NCBI GenBank assembly: GCA_016705335.1
Contig: JADIYN010000029.1
Coordinates: 1-64,000 of the forward strand
Source: Draconibacterium sp.
Lineage (GTDB): Bacteria; Bacteroidota; Bacteroidia; Bacteroidales; Prolixibacteraceae
Reading direction: 5' to 3'
DNA: 64,000 nucleotides
Part shown: positions 27,510 to 38,694 of the stretch, piece by piece
Layout of the letters: each line of letters begins with the position of its first letter
Position numbering within the stretch: position 1 is the first letter of the stretch
Notes under the pieces: model-generated
Databases searched by the model: none
What the model was told of the DNA's origin: nothing
What the model saw: the letters and a program-made list of their open reading frames with translations, nothing else
Program-made: the position numbers and the translations under genes

Positions 27510-30211
27510 ATGACGAAACATGTATATACCTTCGGAGCAGGAAAAGCAGAAGGTAAAGCCGATATGAAAAACCTACTCGGCGGGAAAGGTGCAAACCTTG
27601 CGGAAATGAATCTTATTGGTGTTCCGGTTCCTCCGGGTTTCACAATTACCACAGAAGTTTGTGCAATGTACAATGCGCAAGGCCAACAAAAAACCTTTGA
27701 TTTAATAAAACCAGAAGTTGAAGCGGCTGTTGCACTTGTTGAAGAATTGACAGACACAAAATTCGGCGACGAGGTAAATCCCTGCCTCGTATCAGTGCGT
27801 TCAGGTGCCCGTGCTTCAATGCCCGGTATGATGGACACAGTTTTAAATCTGGGGATGAATGATGTGGCCGTTGAAGCCATTTCAAAAAAATCGGGAAACT
27901 CACGTTTTGCCTGGGATTCATACCGTCGGTTTGTACAAATGTACGGCGACGTGGTTATGGACATGAAACCTCAAAGCAAAGAGGAAATTGATCCATTCGA
28001 AGAAATAATTGAAGAACTGAAAGAAGAAAAAGGGATTCATTTAGATACAGATTTTACTACCGAAGATTTACAGGAACTTGTAAAACGGTTTAAAGCTGCT
28101 GTTAAAAAAGTTACAGGTAAAGATTTCCCAACCGACCCATGGGAACAACTTTGGGGAGCAGTTGCTGCCGTATTCAACAGTTGGAATAACGACCGTGCGA
28201 TTTTCTATCGCCGCATGGAGCAAATTCCTGACGAATGGGGAACTGCAGTAAATGTTCAGGCAATGGTATTTGGTAACATGGGAGAAAACTCTGGTACAGG
28301 TGTTTGTTTTTCACGCGATGCTTCTACCGGGGAAGATATATTTAACGGAGAATACCTGATTAATGCACAAGGTGAAGACGTTGTTGCTGGTATCCGCACA
28401 CCACAGGAAATTACTTTGGAAGGCTCAAAAAGATGGGCTGCTCTTCAGGGAGTAAGCGAAGCCGACAGAGCTTCAAAATATCCGTCACTTGAAGAAGCGA
28501 TGCCTGAAATGTATCGTCAATTGAATGAAACCCAACAAAATTGGAAGACCATTATAAAGACATGCAGGACATGGAATTTACGATCCAGGAAGGTAAATTG
28601 TGGTTGCTGCAAACTCGTAACGGAAAACGTACAGGTGCCGCAATGGTAAAAATTGCAGTTGATTTGCTTGCACAAGGAAAAATTGACGAAAAAACAGCAT
28701 TAAAACGTATTGATGCCAATAAATTGGATGAATTACTACACCCGGTTTTTGAAACATCGGCAATTAAAGCTGCAACAGTTTTAGCAAAAGGGTTACCTGC
28801 ATCTCCGGGTGCAGCAACAGGCCAGGTTGTATTTTTTGCTGATGAAGCTGCAAAATATCCTGAAGCAGTGCTGGTGCGTGTTGAAACATCGCCGGAAGAT
28901 TTAGAAGGAATGCACATTGCAAAAGGTATTTTGACTGCACGCGGAGGTATGACATCTCACGCTGCTGTTGTAGCCCGTGGAATGGGTAAATGCTGTGTAT
29001 CAGGTGCCGGTGCTGTAAAAATTAATTACAAAACCCGTGTGATGACCATCGATGGAAAAGAATTCCACGAAGGCGACTGGATTTCGTTAAACGGTTCAAC
29101 AGGTGAAGTTTACGATGGAAAAGTTGGAACAATGGATCCTGACATGAGCGGAGACTTCGGAAAAGTAATGGATTGGGCTACTAAATCTACACGTATGAAA
29201 GTTCGTACCAATGCTGATTCTCCTGACGATGCTAAGGTTGCACGCGACTTTGGTGCCCAGGGAATTGGACTTTGCCGCACAGAACACATGTTTTTCGAAG
29301 GTGAAAGAATTAAAGCCATGCGCGAAATGATTCTTGCAACAGATGAAGTTGAAAGACGCAAAGCTTTAGATAAACTATTGCCATACCAACGCGAAGATTT
29401 CGAGGGAATTCTGGAAGCAATGGCCGGATATGGTGTAACCATTCGTTTACTCGATCCACCATTACACGAATTTGTTCCTCATGAAGAAGCCAACCAAAAA
29501 ATTATGGCCGATGAAATGGGAATCTCTGTTGAAAAAGTAAAAGCTCTTGTTGAAGATTTACACGAATTCAACCCAATGCTCGGTCACCGTGGTTGCCGTT
29601 TGGGGATTACTTATCCTGAAATTACTGAAATGCAGGCCCGTGCTATTATTGAAGCTGCCGTTAATTTAACCAAAAAAGGCGTTGACGCACGTCCGGAAAT
29701 CATGGTTCCGCTGGTTGGAACTGTAGCTGAATTCAAAAACCAGGCTGCTATTATCCGTAGTGTTGCCGAAAAAGTTTTTGCTGAAAAAGGTGCAAGATGC
29801 GATTACCAGGTGGGTACAATGATTGAAATTCCACGTGCTGCTTTAACTGCTGACCATATTGCCGCCGAAGCTGATTTCTTCTCTTTCGGAACAAACGATT
29901 TAACCCAGATGACATTGGGTTACTCGCGTGATGATGCAGGTAAATTCCTGCCTGATTATCTCAACCGTGGTATCCTGAAACAGGATCCTTTCCAGGTTTT
30001 GGATCAGAATGGTGTTGGATTGCTTGTTGAAATTGGTGTAACCCGCGGCCGTTCTGCAAAACCAGATCTTAAAATGGGTATTTGCGGTGAACACGGCGGT
30101 GAACCTTCATCGGTTATGTTCTGCGACAGTGTTGGAATGGACTACGTAAGTTGTTCGCCATACCGCGTGCCAATTGCACGTGTAGCAGCAGCTCAGGCAA
30201 ATTTGAAATAA
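27510..30211 (+). CDS. ppdK: Pyruvate phosphate dikinase, one frameshift
   Basis: The enzyme interconverts pyruvate, ATP and Pi with PEP, AMP and PPi and often runs glycolytically in anaerobic Bacteroidetes. The N-terminal ATP-grasp domain opens VYTFGAGKAEGKADMKNLLG and LLGGKGANLAEMNLIGVPVP. The central swivel domain has GILTARGGMTSHAAVVARGM with the phosphorylated His (~residue 470). The C-terminal PEP barrel has GLCRTEHMFFE, MVPLVGTVAEFK, FSFGTNDLTQMTLGYSRDD and the catalytic Cys in MGICGEHGGEP. One base is missing near 28545, where the frame should read WKTI / EDHYKDMQDMEFTIQEGKLW. Corrected length is 900 residues, normal. A terminator follows. Confidence 0.95.
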
Positions 30212-30234
30212 ATCGAAGATTTATAAAATAGTAC

Positions 30235-30273
30235 AACCGTCTTTTTGGGTAAAACCGAAAAGACGGTTTTTAT
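30235..30273 (+). terminator. Intrinsic terminator after ppdK
   Basis: AACCGTCTTTT-loop-AAAAGACGGTT followed by TTTATTTT. Confidence 0.9.
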
Positions 30274-30395
30274 TTTGCGTAAATTCTGTGATAATCCTTT
30301 GTACTACTGTAATACAAACCCCTGTTTATGCAATGCCATTAAAATATGCTGAAATCAAGGTTGCCCACGTTGCATAACCATTAAAATTTCCTGAA

Positions 30396-30677
30396 ATGGA
30401 AGTTGACCCTACTGCAATGCTGGCGCGGGTCTATGACCATGATTGCATATCGGCGCCAGTGGGCGAAAACAAATCAGCCAATGAAGCGCGCTATATTCAT
30501 GGCGAAAAAGGAAAGGGTTTCTGGACTTTTTATGGTGGCCACGACCCTGAAGATTACCGCCATTTGGTTGGCGACCCACCCACCGACTTAAGTTTATTCC
30601 CAAATTCTCCGGGATACCGGCTAATATTAAATAATGTACTATTTCCTGCAGCAAAAAAGAAAAAGAGGAAAACTTAG
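30396..30677 (+). pseudogene. C-terminal remnant of a secreted asparagine-synthetase-B-annotated family
   Basis: Residues ANEARYIHGEKGKGFWTFYG, GHDPEDYRHLVGDPPTDLSL and PNSPGYRLILNNVLFPAAKK are the conserved C-terminal ~75 residues of a Bacteroidetes family of ~420-residue exported proteins that databases often label asparagine synthetase B. The N-terminal ~340 residues are missing: upstream lies ppdK's terminator and a short region with two imperfect copies of CCATTAAAAT.T.CTGAAAT. The ATG at 30396 is probably fortuitous. The fragment is most likely decayed or left by a deletion. Family function is unknown to me. Confidence 0.6.
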
Positions 30678-30688
30678 CCACAATATTT

Positions 30689-31572
30689 TTACTGGTACAA
30701 TCTAACCCAGTCTACCACCATATTTATTGGCAATTCTTCAGGATTGGTAATTTTCCCGGGCCAGCTGCCTTCCAACTGCTGATCGATAAACAGGTAAAAA
30801 GGTTGGTCGAAGGGCCACTGATAGGTTCCTGCGCCGGGGACTTTTGGATATTCAAAAGATACTTCATCATTTATTGCATAAACAAGTTTTTCAGGATACC
30901 AACTTACACTATAAACATTATAATCATTGGGATTGATTTTGGCTGTTGCCGACTTTTTTGGAGTATCCTGTTTTAATGTTATTGTATAGTGGTTGTGCGT
31001 GGTTTGATAAGCATAATCATCGTGGTTCAAACGTTCCATTATGTCCATTTCCCCATTGTGCTGATCAGGATAAATATCCTTTTCCGATAACATCCAGATG
31101 GCGGGCCAGGCACCAAAAGCGGGGTCCAGTTTTGCCCGTATTTCGATTCGCCCATACTGAAATGCAAATTTTCCCCATGTATAAATACCACCCGTTAAAT
31201 ATGGACGGGGATCGCCATTTATTGTATCCTCATTAACAATTCCACGTAGGAAAATATTTTCTTTGTCGAACTGAACTACTCTGTTATCAGTTGCAGAAAT
31301 ATATCTGAAACAACCAGTGTGCTCCTGCCAGCGTTCTACAGGTAATTTCCATTGGGGCGAAGTAAAAAGACCAATCCGGTCCAGTGAGTAGTATCCAGAA
31401 AACCCATACTGAAATTGTCTTCCCAAACCAACTGCCATTCGGTTGAATCGTTTCGGCGTTCTTCGTTCTGAACAAACATGTAATTATCAACATTTTTGTA
31501 GTGTAATTTTTCCTGTTTGCAGGCAAAATGAATCCAAGTAAAAGCCAAATAAATAAATTTTCATTTTTTCAT
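30689..31572 (-). CDS. GH16 family glycoside hydrolase, lipoprotein, frameshifted 5' end
   Basis: This is a retaining endo-beta-glycanase of the concanavalin fold. The catalytic motif GEMDIMERL (E-x-D-x-x-E) is intact, preceded by FGAWPAIWMLSEKDIYP and followed by YNVYSVSWYPEKLVYAINDE and PINMVVDWVRLYQ at the C-terminus. The 5' end is disturbed: from ATG at 31572 an exported N-terminus (IYLAFTWIHFACKQEK, Cys as possible lipid site) is broken by a TGA after two codons, and another shift occurs near 31370. Corrected length is ~294 residues. GH16 members cut laminarin, mixed-linkage glucan, agarose, porphyran or carrageenan; the subfamily cannot be decided here. It converges on the fragment at 30396-30677. 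Confidence 0.85.
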
Positions 31573-31639
31573 AGCAGTCAATTTCTGTTTTATTTATCAA
31601 ATATACTAAATCGGTAATTCTTATCTGTGCTCTGTTTGA

Positions 31640-31715
31640 AAACCGAATCATTGTCTGAAAATTTTCTTCCCGGATGTGTCTGTTTGAGTTACATAATCGG
31701 CATTCAATTTCTGAA
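31640..31715 (-). pseudogene. Possible decayed 3' end of a UroD/MtaA-type gene
   Basis: Minus-strand frames read KLNADYVTQTDTSG and EENFQTMIR, resembling the tail of the gene at 33160-34175 (ILNAGCAIPSNTP, EENLRTMIQ). A 28-bp stretch is 25/28 identical and the LNA codons align with one codon offset. If real, it is a leftover of a duplicated gene, now separated from the parent by the lipoprotein gene. The remainder of 31573-31917 is AT-rich, with no other feature. Confidence 0.3.
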
Positions 31716-31917
31716 AACCTTTGATATAAATACTCCCAAAGTTCGCTCTATTCAACCCGTTTGTAAAACAAAATCAGCCACAAAATAAAAATTAAAAACG
31801 CTTTTAAAATTAGTCTTAATTCAGCTATATTTATTCCCCGAAAAAAGGCTGAAATTAACTTTTGTTAAATTTGCCGTTGTATGTAGCCAGCGTGTTAAAA
31901 ACCAAAAATCCGCAATT

Positions 31918-33120
31918 ATGAAAATCAAATTTCTTCTAATCATCTTTTTAATACTTATTATTTCTTCATGTAATAATGATGAAAATGAAAACGTTACTAT
32001 CAACAAATTAGCCGGATATGTACAAAAAGGTCCCTTTTTAAATGGCACTTCAATAACCATTTCGGAGCTTACAAATGATTTGGTGCCAACCGGAAAAACA
32101 TATCCCTCGCAAATAATTGATAACAGAGGTACTTTTGAAATAAGGTATCTAGAATTAGCCTCATCACTTGTCGAACTGAAAGCCACCGGTTTCTATTTTA
32201 ACGAGGCATTGAATAAAAACTCCGATGCCCAGTTAACACTTTATGCACTTTCCGATTTATCCGACAAAACAACAGTCAATGTCAATATAATATCAACATT
32301 GGAGAAAACAAGAGTAGAATACTTAACTTCCAACGGATCCAAATTTAATGACGCGAAAAAACAGGCACAGGCAGAAATTTTAAACATATTTGAGATTGAA
32401 AAATCAGACATGAATGAATCGGAAAATCTAGATATTTCACAAAAAAGTGAAGACAATGCCATTTTACTGGCTATTTCACTGATTTTGCAGGGATATCTTA
32501 ATACTGCTGATGTATCTGAACTAATTGCAAATTTTGGAACTGATATCAGAATAGATGGAGTGTTAAACAGCGATGCAATTGGTAGCAGTTTAATTAACAA
32601 TGCAAGAATACTTAAGTGTGATGAAATAAAAAGAAATATTGAAAGTAAATACAAAGCGATGGGGTCTGATATTACAGTTCCGGATTTTAAGAAATATGTT
32701 GATGATTTTATCGACAAAACCGAATTCATTCCAACAAATCAAATTTCATATCCTGTTTTCTATGAAAGCAGGTTAAACGTTTTATGTGATTCAAGTTTCA
32801 CTGTAAAAGGGGGAAAGATTTATGGTATAGCTGCCTACCTTCCCGGAGGAAATACTATTAAAATTGTTTGCAAACCCTCCAGTGGTTATGGTTGGGGCGC
32901 CGCCGGTTTTTCGATAATGGAATCGGAAGGCTATACAGTTAGAAACAACTTTCCGGAAGATTTGACATTAACTGCGACAGGCATTAATCAAACTGTAAAT
33001 TTACCTGTAATGTTTGGTGGTGACTCCACTGCAATTTCATATACAAGTATTGATTTCTTTATTTATGAGAATAATTCAGCAGAAATTACCAGGATGAAAA
33101 CTATAAAAACTTTTCAATAG
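31918..33120 (+). CDS. Surface lipoprotein, unknown function
   Basis: The protein is 400 residues with lipoprotein signal MKIKFLLIIFLILIISSCNN (lipobox ISSC, Cys18). Residues ~30-90 (YVQKGPFLNGTSITISEL, RGTFEIRYLEL) look like a Bacteroidetes carboxypeptidase-like or transthyretin-like beta domain seen in surface lipoproteins. The middle is helical; the C-terminal ~120 residues are beta-rich and Gly/Ser-rich. No enzyme motif is visible. It is the only plus-strand gene between GH16 and the lyase regulators, lying between a UroD-type gene and its possible 3' remnant, so it may be inserted DNA. Confidence 0.65.
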   Translation: MKIKFLLIIFLILIISSCNNDENENVTINKLAGYVQKGPFLNGTSITISELTNDLVPTGKTYPSQIIDNRGTFEIRYLELASSLVELKATGFYFNEALNKNSDAQLTLYALSDLSDKTTVNVNIISTLEKTRVEYLTSNGSKFNDAKKQAQAEILNIFEIEKSDMNESENLDISQKSEDNAILLAISLILQGYLNTADVSELIANFGTDIRIDGVLNSDAIGSSLINNARILKCDEIKRNIESKYKAMGSDITVPDFKKYVDDFIDKTEFIPTNQISYPVFYESRLNVLCDSSFTVKGGKIYGIAAYLPGGNTIKIVCKPSSGYGWGAAGFSIMESEGYTVRNNFPEDLTLTATGINQTVNLPVMFGGDSTAISYTSIDFFIYENNSAEITRMKTIKTFQ

Positions 33121-33159
33121 AAATATTTAAAAGAAACCAAAGTCAACTAAAAGGTTTTA

Positions 33160-34175
33160 TCAAACTCTTGCAACCTGAATCATTGTCCGAAGATTTTCTT
33201 CGGGGTGTTTGAAGGAATGGCACAACCTGCATTCAAAATAAACCGGTTTGTTTTTGAATATATTTCAAGCAACTCATTTGTTTTCTTTTCTACCAAATCA
33301 ATATTTCCCATTGCAATTACTCCGCTGGGGTCGATATTTCCAATAAAACAGGCTTTATCATGTGTTGCGTTAAAAGCTTTTTGCACATCAGTTTTATAAT
33401 CAAGTTCAAGGGCATCAGTTCCGGTTTGCAGCATTAAATCAAGAATTGTTTCGGTGTTGCCGCAAATGTGCAAAGTATAAGGCAAATTGCATTTGTGGGC
33501 TTCATTAACCACAATTTTTTCCCAGGGCAAGGCAAACATTTCATACATTTCAGGCGAAACCATTTCGGGGCCGGCCGGACTGTCGCCATTGGAAACCATA
33601 TCGCAACCAGTTTGCGACATCAGCCGGATAAACTGACAGGTTATTTCAGTGCAATATGCAAGCAATTCAATAACAAGTTCAGGTTCTCCCATTATCAGAT
33701 CAAGCATCCACTCCTGGCTTCCACGCATCAGACTTGCCAAAGAAAATGGTGCCTGCTCGCAATTGCCACGGACATAAATTTCATTTTTATAATGCTGCTT
33801 TATAATTCGTGTTGCTTCAAGCCAGTTTTGAATATACCTGTAGTTTTCGATATTTACCTTTTTGAGTTTTTTTACCTCATCCAGCGAAATCAAATTCCCT
33901 TTGTGTGAACGTGCCGGTTCATTTTCAGGAAAATCGACTGGAACACCAACAGCACCAGCAAGTGTTACTGTATCCAAATCAACAAGTATTCCGTCAAATT
34001 CATATTTTTCTACCGATTTAATAAACACTTCGGCCATAATTTTCGGATTGTCTCTGAACTTTGCCATACTCGTACCTGCTTCTTTTGCCGCCACCATAAA
34101 GTTGTGCAGCATTACCGGTATCTTATCCGGTTTTTCGTTTTTCAGTGCTGCCTGAATTCTTTCGTATCCGTTCAT
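33160..34175 (-). CDS. MtaA/CmuA-like zinc methyltransferase (UroD fold), frameshift near 3' end
   Basis: This is a TIM-barrel protein of the uroporphyrinogen decarboxylase superfamily. It carries the Zn-binding H-x-C...C pattern of corrinoid-dependent methyltransferases: YTLHICGNTETILDLM and ILNAGCAIP. HemE lacks that pattern and has different substrate-binding arginines, so haem synthesis is unlikely. Other family segments: NEKPDKIPVMLHNF, VRGNCEQAPFSLAS, NGDSPAGPEMVSPEMYEMF, CFIGNIDPSGVIAMG. A one-base loss in CCCC near 33200 gives a false stop; corrected, the tail reads NTPEENLRTMIQVARV and ends at 33160 (~338 residues). It lies downstream of PhyH and a second UroD-fold gene on the same strand, which suggests a shared pathway, possibly demethylation of an O- or N-methylated compound. 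No corrinoid protein is nearby. Confidence 0.8.
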
Positions 34176-34231
34176 TTTATTCTTGTTGCTTCCGGCAATT
34201 AGCTACTTGCTTTATGCCGGGTAGATTATTT

Positions 34232-35020
34232 TTATTTAATTTTTTTTATGTCCTTTTTGTGAGAGGTTAGGGAGGCATTTTCATTTCGCACTTTATTTTC
34301 TCCGGTGTGGTCGAAACCACGTTCACGTTCATAGTTAATCATACTTTTAGGGCGAAGGTTCACAATCATAGCCCGACGCTGCGAGTTTGTTGTATTACCT
34401 CTTGAATAATGAGCTGTTCCGCCATGATGCAATACAACCGAACCGGGTTGAAGTTCAATATAAACCGCTTCATCCTCATTTCCCTCGCAAACCAAAGCAC
34501 CATTTTTTGCAGTTGAAGTATGTTTGCGCATCGGCTTTAAATGTGATGCCGGGACATACCACATACAACCATTATCAAGTGTTGCTTCATCAAGCGGCAT
34601 CCAGGCACTCACTGCCCGTTTATCGGGCATGTCAATCCAATATGCACAGTCCTGGTGCCATGGAGTTATTGCATCACTAAAGGGCGGTTTATTGATAAAC
34701 ATATCAAAATCAATCTCCAAATCATCGCCTAAAAGCCGGCGGGAAATGAAACTGATTTTTCTGTAATATTCCGAATCTTTCAATGGATTAAAGTACCTTG
34801 AGGGAACCATTATCTGGGTAATACTTTCTTTTTGTGCTTCCTTGTTTTCACCTTTTAAGTCGCGACGGTTCTCGCCAACGTCTATTTTGCCGGCAATAAA
34901 ATCGTTATAAATTTTTTTATATTCTTCGATTGTTTCTGCCTCAATCAGATTTTCAATTACGAGATATCCGTTTTCCTCAAAAAACTGAATTTCCTTTTGC
35001 GATATTTTTAAATCATTCAT
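34232..35020 (-). CDS. PhyH-family Fe(II)/2-oxoglutarate dioxygenase
   Basis: The protein is 262 residues. The facial triad is visible: HQDCAYW (H-x-D, ~residue 123) and the distal His in GTAHYSRGNTTNSQRRAMIV, followed by the Arg that binds 2-oxoglutarate. ALDEATLDNGCMWYVPASH-type core motifs (PLDEATLDNGCMWYVPASHL) are typical of phytanoyl-CoA dioxygenase relatives. These enzymes hydroxylate aliphatic, methyl or sugar-like carbons. The gene sits between two UroD-fold genes with gaps of 40-57 bp, so co-transcription is likely. Its substrate is probably a small molecule released from, or co-imported with, the glycan; this is inference. Confidence 0.85.
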   Translation of the reverse strand: MNDLKISQKEIQFFEENGYLVIENLIEAETIEEYKKIYNDFIAGKIDVGENRRDLKGENKEAQKESITQIMVPSRYFNPLKDSEYYRKISFISRRLLGDDLEIDFDMFINKPPFSDAITPWHQDCAYWIDMPDKRAVSAWMPLDEATLDNGCMWYVPASHLKPMRKHTSTAKNGALVCEGNEDEAVYIELQPGSVVLHHGGTAHYSRGNTTNSQRRAMIVNLRPKSMINYERERGFDHTGENKVRNENASLTSHKKDIKKIK

Positions 35021-35059
35021 ATTGCTAATTTAATAATTGAACTTTTCTATAATTGTAAT

Positions 35060-36166
35060 TCAGTATTTTCCAAACTCTTCAACCAGTTCTGCAACACGTC
35101 GTACCCTGCTTTCCAAACCATCCGGTGGAACCTGATCGGCAACACCAAGCACATAACGTGGTTCTTTATTCATAATGGAAAGTACATGTTTTATGTGTTT
35201 TTCAAATTCCGCTTCACTCACGGAATCAGTAAAATACACTCCCGGGATTCCGCCCCAGATAATACTTTTTGAATCACCCACATAACCTGCGAGTTCTTCA
35301 AATTTTAAATCACCTACCGGATGCGGGGTTAATGCTTCGAGTACCGAAAATCCCACCGAGGCTTCCTGTTGAAGGAGACCTCTTAAAGTACCATCAATAT
35401 GGATGAAGGAGTATTTCCCTGCATCCCTGATTTTACTGGTCCATTCTTTCTGATAGTCGTACATGTAAAGTTCAAAAAGGTCGGGACCAACCATTTCCGA
35501 CGAAAGATTTTCAGGAATCATCAATACTTCAGCCGGACTATCAACTGCAATTTGGGCGGCCTGGTCAAATGCCCTTTTCATTGTATTAAGCAGATCCTGA
35601 AATTCGACAGGTGTTGTCAATGCAGCCATTGTAACAGATACCACCCCTGCTTCAAGCGCCAAAAGGTGCATAAACGGACTCTTTGGTAAGTAACACAAAA
35701 CAATACCCTGATCGCCAACCTGCTTTTTTCGTTGGAAGGCGAAATTGTAATCAGGTTCAAATCTGCTGTTTTCATAAATGAACTTCATGATTGGAATGTC
35801 CTCATCCGATTTCATGAAATGTTCAACAGGACCTTCAGAAAAAGAGGTTGGGATATATTCCCAGCATTCGCGAACCGAGCCAACAGGAGTATTAATTTCT
35901 TTGTATCTTTTGTATCCTTCAGTCCATTCTCTCACATCGCAATTCTCATAAATTTGTTTGTACGGAAAATAACCCTGAAGGTAAAAACCTACACCCAAAT
36001 CACGGTGCCACCGGATATAATCATCGGATGAAATAAATCCTTCCGGTTTTAATCCTCGCTTGATCAATGAATTTGCCCAATAGTCAAGATCACCAAACCA
36101 CGGTACCAGATCGGGTTTTTCTCCTTTAAGAACTGTTAATATTCTTTCTCTTGGTGTCATAACCAT
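35060..36166 (-). CDS. UroD-fold protein without the zinc motif
   Basis: The protein is ~366-368 residues. MTPRERILTVLKGEKPDLVP (start at 36160 or 36166) is the common opening of the uroporphyrinogen decarboxylase superfamily. Later come SAEVLMIPENLSS-like and YSFIHIDGTLRGLLQQ segments. Where the neighbouring homologue has H-I-C it has H-I-D, and the C-terminal Cys is absent (VADQVPPDGLESRVRRVAEL), so a zinc-thiolate methyltransferase is unlikely. It may be a partner subunit or a lyase-type member. It lies 39 bp upstream of PhyH and 120 bp downstream of the permease, on the same strand. Confidence 0.75.
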   Translation of the reverse strand: MVMTPRERILTVLKGEKPDLVPWFGDLDYWANSLIKRGLKPEGFISSDDYIRWHRDLGVGFYLQGYFPYKQIYENCDVREWTEGYKRYKEINTPVGSVRECWEYIPTSFSEGPVEHFMKSDEDIPIMKFIYENSRFEPDYNFAFQRKKQVGDQGIVLCYLPKSPFMHLLALEAGVVSVTMAALTTPVEFQDLLNTMKRAFDQAAQIAVDSPAEVLMIPENLSSEMVGPDLFELYMYDYQKEWTSKIRDAGKYSFIHIDGTLRGLLQQEASVGFSVLEALTPHPVGDLKFEELAGYVGDSKSIIWGGIPGVYFTDSVSEAEFEKHIKHVLSIMNKEPRYVLGVADQVPPDGLESRVRRVAELVEEFGKY

Positions 36167-36287
36167 ATTATTGAATAGCTTATTATTTTAATTACGGGTT
36201 TTTTAGTCGGGTACTGTCTTACGCTTTTCTCATGCTGAAGTTTTGTTGTCATTGCTGTGTCGTTTTAAAATAGCCTATAACTGTTAA

Positions 36288-37639
36288 TCAACACAATACT
36301 TCTTTTTCAATCTGTTCCAAAGTCTTTCCTTTTGTTTCAATAATGTACTTTTTTAAATATAGAAATCCAATGAAGGTTACTAAAGCCAAAAAGATAAACG
36401 CATAGCCCATTCCCAACTGCTGTGCAGCCAGGGTTGTTCCAAATAAACCAATAACAATTGGGAAGAGGAAATTGAGTAAAGCGCTTACAACCCAATTTGC
36501 AAACGAGCCAATAGAAGCACCCCGCGCCCTGATAACATTTGGGAACATCTCGGATAAAAGAACCCATACAACCACTCCTTGTGATGCGGCAAAAAAAGCA
36601 ATGTATGATACCAGCAACGCAACAAGCCAATAACCGGTAATATTTCCTGAAATTAAACCATAGCCAAAAAGGCCCAGAACGGTAACCATTCCCAATTGTC
36701 CAACCAACAATAATTTCTTTCGGCCAATCTTATCAATTATTGCCATGGCAATGATGGTGAAAACAAGATTGGTAACACCTAAAATAACACTCTGAGCCAT
36801 AGATGAATCACTTGAAAAACCGGCAATACTGAATATCTGTGAGGAATAGTAAAAAACGACTCCAATACCGGTAAGCTGACTAAAAATACCAACAAATATT
36901 CCGATGAAAATTATCCCCCGATATGGCTTTTTAAATAAATTGATCCGTTTTCCTAGGTTTTCAAGATGAATCGATTCCTGAATTTCCTTTATAGTTTGCT
37001 CTGTGTCAATTTCGTGCGACGATAATTCCTCAATGTTTCTTTTGGCTTCTTCAATTCTGCCTTTTTTACTAACCATCTTGGACTTTTCCTGATAACCAAA
37101 AGCATCAGGAAGAATGCAACTGCAGGCAAAGCACCACTAAAAAGCATCCAGCGCCAATTTTGTTCGCCAATATTAAGCAACAAATAGTTGGATATTAACG
37201 ACATAAGAATTCCCAAAACAATCGCCAACTGAAAGGTAGCGGTTAATACTCCGCGATGTTTCGGCGGAGAAATTTCGGAAATATAAACCGGACAAATAAC
37301 AGAAGCACCGCCAATTGCAAGTCCTCCAATAAACCTGAATAAAATAAAAATGCTGATATTAGGTGCTAAGCCACAACCGACAGAAGAAGCAAAAAACATG
37401 ATCGATAACAGTTGCAGCAAACGTTTGGCGCCATAAACATCGCCGGGTTTTCCAATTAAAATTGTACCAATGATGCATCCCACCAGCGCTGAACTCACCG
37501 TCCATCCCTGTATCACAGGCGTTAACTGAAAGTATTTTACCAAATCGAGCATGGCGCCGTTGATGATTACAGTGTCGTAACCAAACAACAAACCACCTAA
37601 AGCAGCCGCAAACGTACATTTTATAAGCGTTTTATTCAT
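36288..37639 (-). CDS. Sugar porter (MFS), one frameshift
   Basis: This is a 12-helix sugar:H+ symporter of the SP family. GGLLFGYDTVIINGAMLDLV in helix 1, RFIGGLAIGGASVICPVYIS with EISPPKHRG, and PRWLVKK before the central loop are family hallmarks. The second half has GIFSQLTGIGVVFYYSSQIF and FPNVIRARGAS. A base is missing near 37060; corrected length is 450 residues. Similar transporters take up xylose, arabinose, galactose or glucose; substrate is not predictable. It stands 12 bp after the Gfo/Idh gene in the same direction, so sugar import and oxidation may be coupled. Confidence 0.85.
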
Positions 37640-37651
37640 TTCGTGGCATAT

Positions 37652-38675
37652 TTAATTATTCCTGGTTTTTGCTTTTTGAACCACCAAATCAATATCAACC
37701 GAAATACCACCTTTGAGTTTACTCTCTTCAGCGGCTTGCATAAATGCAAATATTTCAAGTGTTTCTTCGGATGAAACAGGAACAATCCCGGTATCAAAGA
37801 ACTCCGCTATTTTTACAAGTAACGGATTGTAGCCATTATATTTATCGAGAACAGAAATGCCCTTTTCACCAAAAACAGTTGCTCCATAACCACCCTGTCC
37901 TTTGCGAATACCACGATAAGTGCCGATACGATTGTCATCCCAAACGCCGACCACTACATCTGTGTCTTCTGTAAAAGTTCGTTTCACGCTTTTGCATCCG
38001 ATACCCATTATTGTAAAAAGTATTTCAACTCCATGAACGCCGTACCAAAACAAATCGGGATGGTGTTCTTCGATATGTGCCGGACTGTACGCATCAGCTC
38101 CGATAATTTTTCCCAATTTTCCGTCAGCAATTTCGTCTGCTCCTTCAATGTATCTCAACGAAGAAGAAGAAAACACCGGAACATTATATTGTTTTGCCGC
38201 TTCAGCAATTGCATACGCATCGGACAAAGAACCGGCAAATGGTTTATCTATAAATACAGGCTTCCCGGCTTTGAAAACGGGCAAAACCTGTTCCAAGATG
38301 TTTGTTTCCATCAATGCAGGAAAGAATAACAACATCGACTTTGTTCAGCATTTCTTCAATCGAATGCACTATTTCAACACCCTGGCTTTGAACTTCCTTT
38401 GTAAACTCCGGAATTTTGTTTTTCCATTCCAAAATATTGTCGGTGCCCTCCGGAACTGCCGCAACCACTTTGTAACCAAGATAAGTATCCACGGCATTTG
38501 GATCATTGAGTGATTTTGTAAAAGCTGTACTGTGTCCGGTGTCCAGCCCAATCATACCAATTCTTTTTCCTTTTACGGCATTTTTCGAAAATCCCAATAC
38601 GTTTCCGGCCAGTCCGATCCCCACACCGGCGATTGCTGTTCTTTTTATAAAATTCCGACGATTGTCATTTTCCAT
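37652..38675 (-). CDS. Exported Gfo/Idh/MocA-family oxidoreductase, one frameshift
   Basis: MENDNRRNFIKRTAIAGVGI carries a Tat-like signal (RRNFIK). The Rossmann part reads KRIGMIGLDTGHSTAFTKSL, then DVVILSCIDGNKHL. After a shift near 38310 the frame gives VFKAGKPVFIDKPFAGSL (the conserved EKP-type Lys motif, here DKP) and a C-terminal barrel with HPDLFWYGVHGVEILFTIMG. Length ~341 residues. Tat export with bound NAD(P) is known for several members of this family acting on sugars in the periplasm. Substrate unknown. It is followed by the sugar porter. Confidence 0.8.
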
Positions 38676-38694
38676 AGTTGATTTAATTCATTTG

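Noticed and set aside
33160..36166. HemE uroporphyrinogen decarboxylases for haem synthesis
   Set aside because: One protein carries the methyltransferase HxC..C motif, the other lacks HemE substrate residues, and no other haem genes are nearby.
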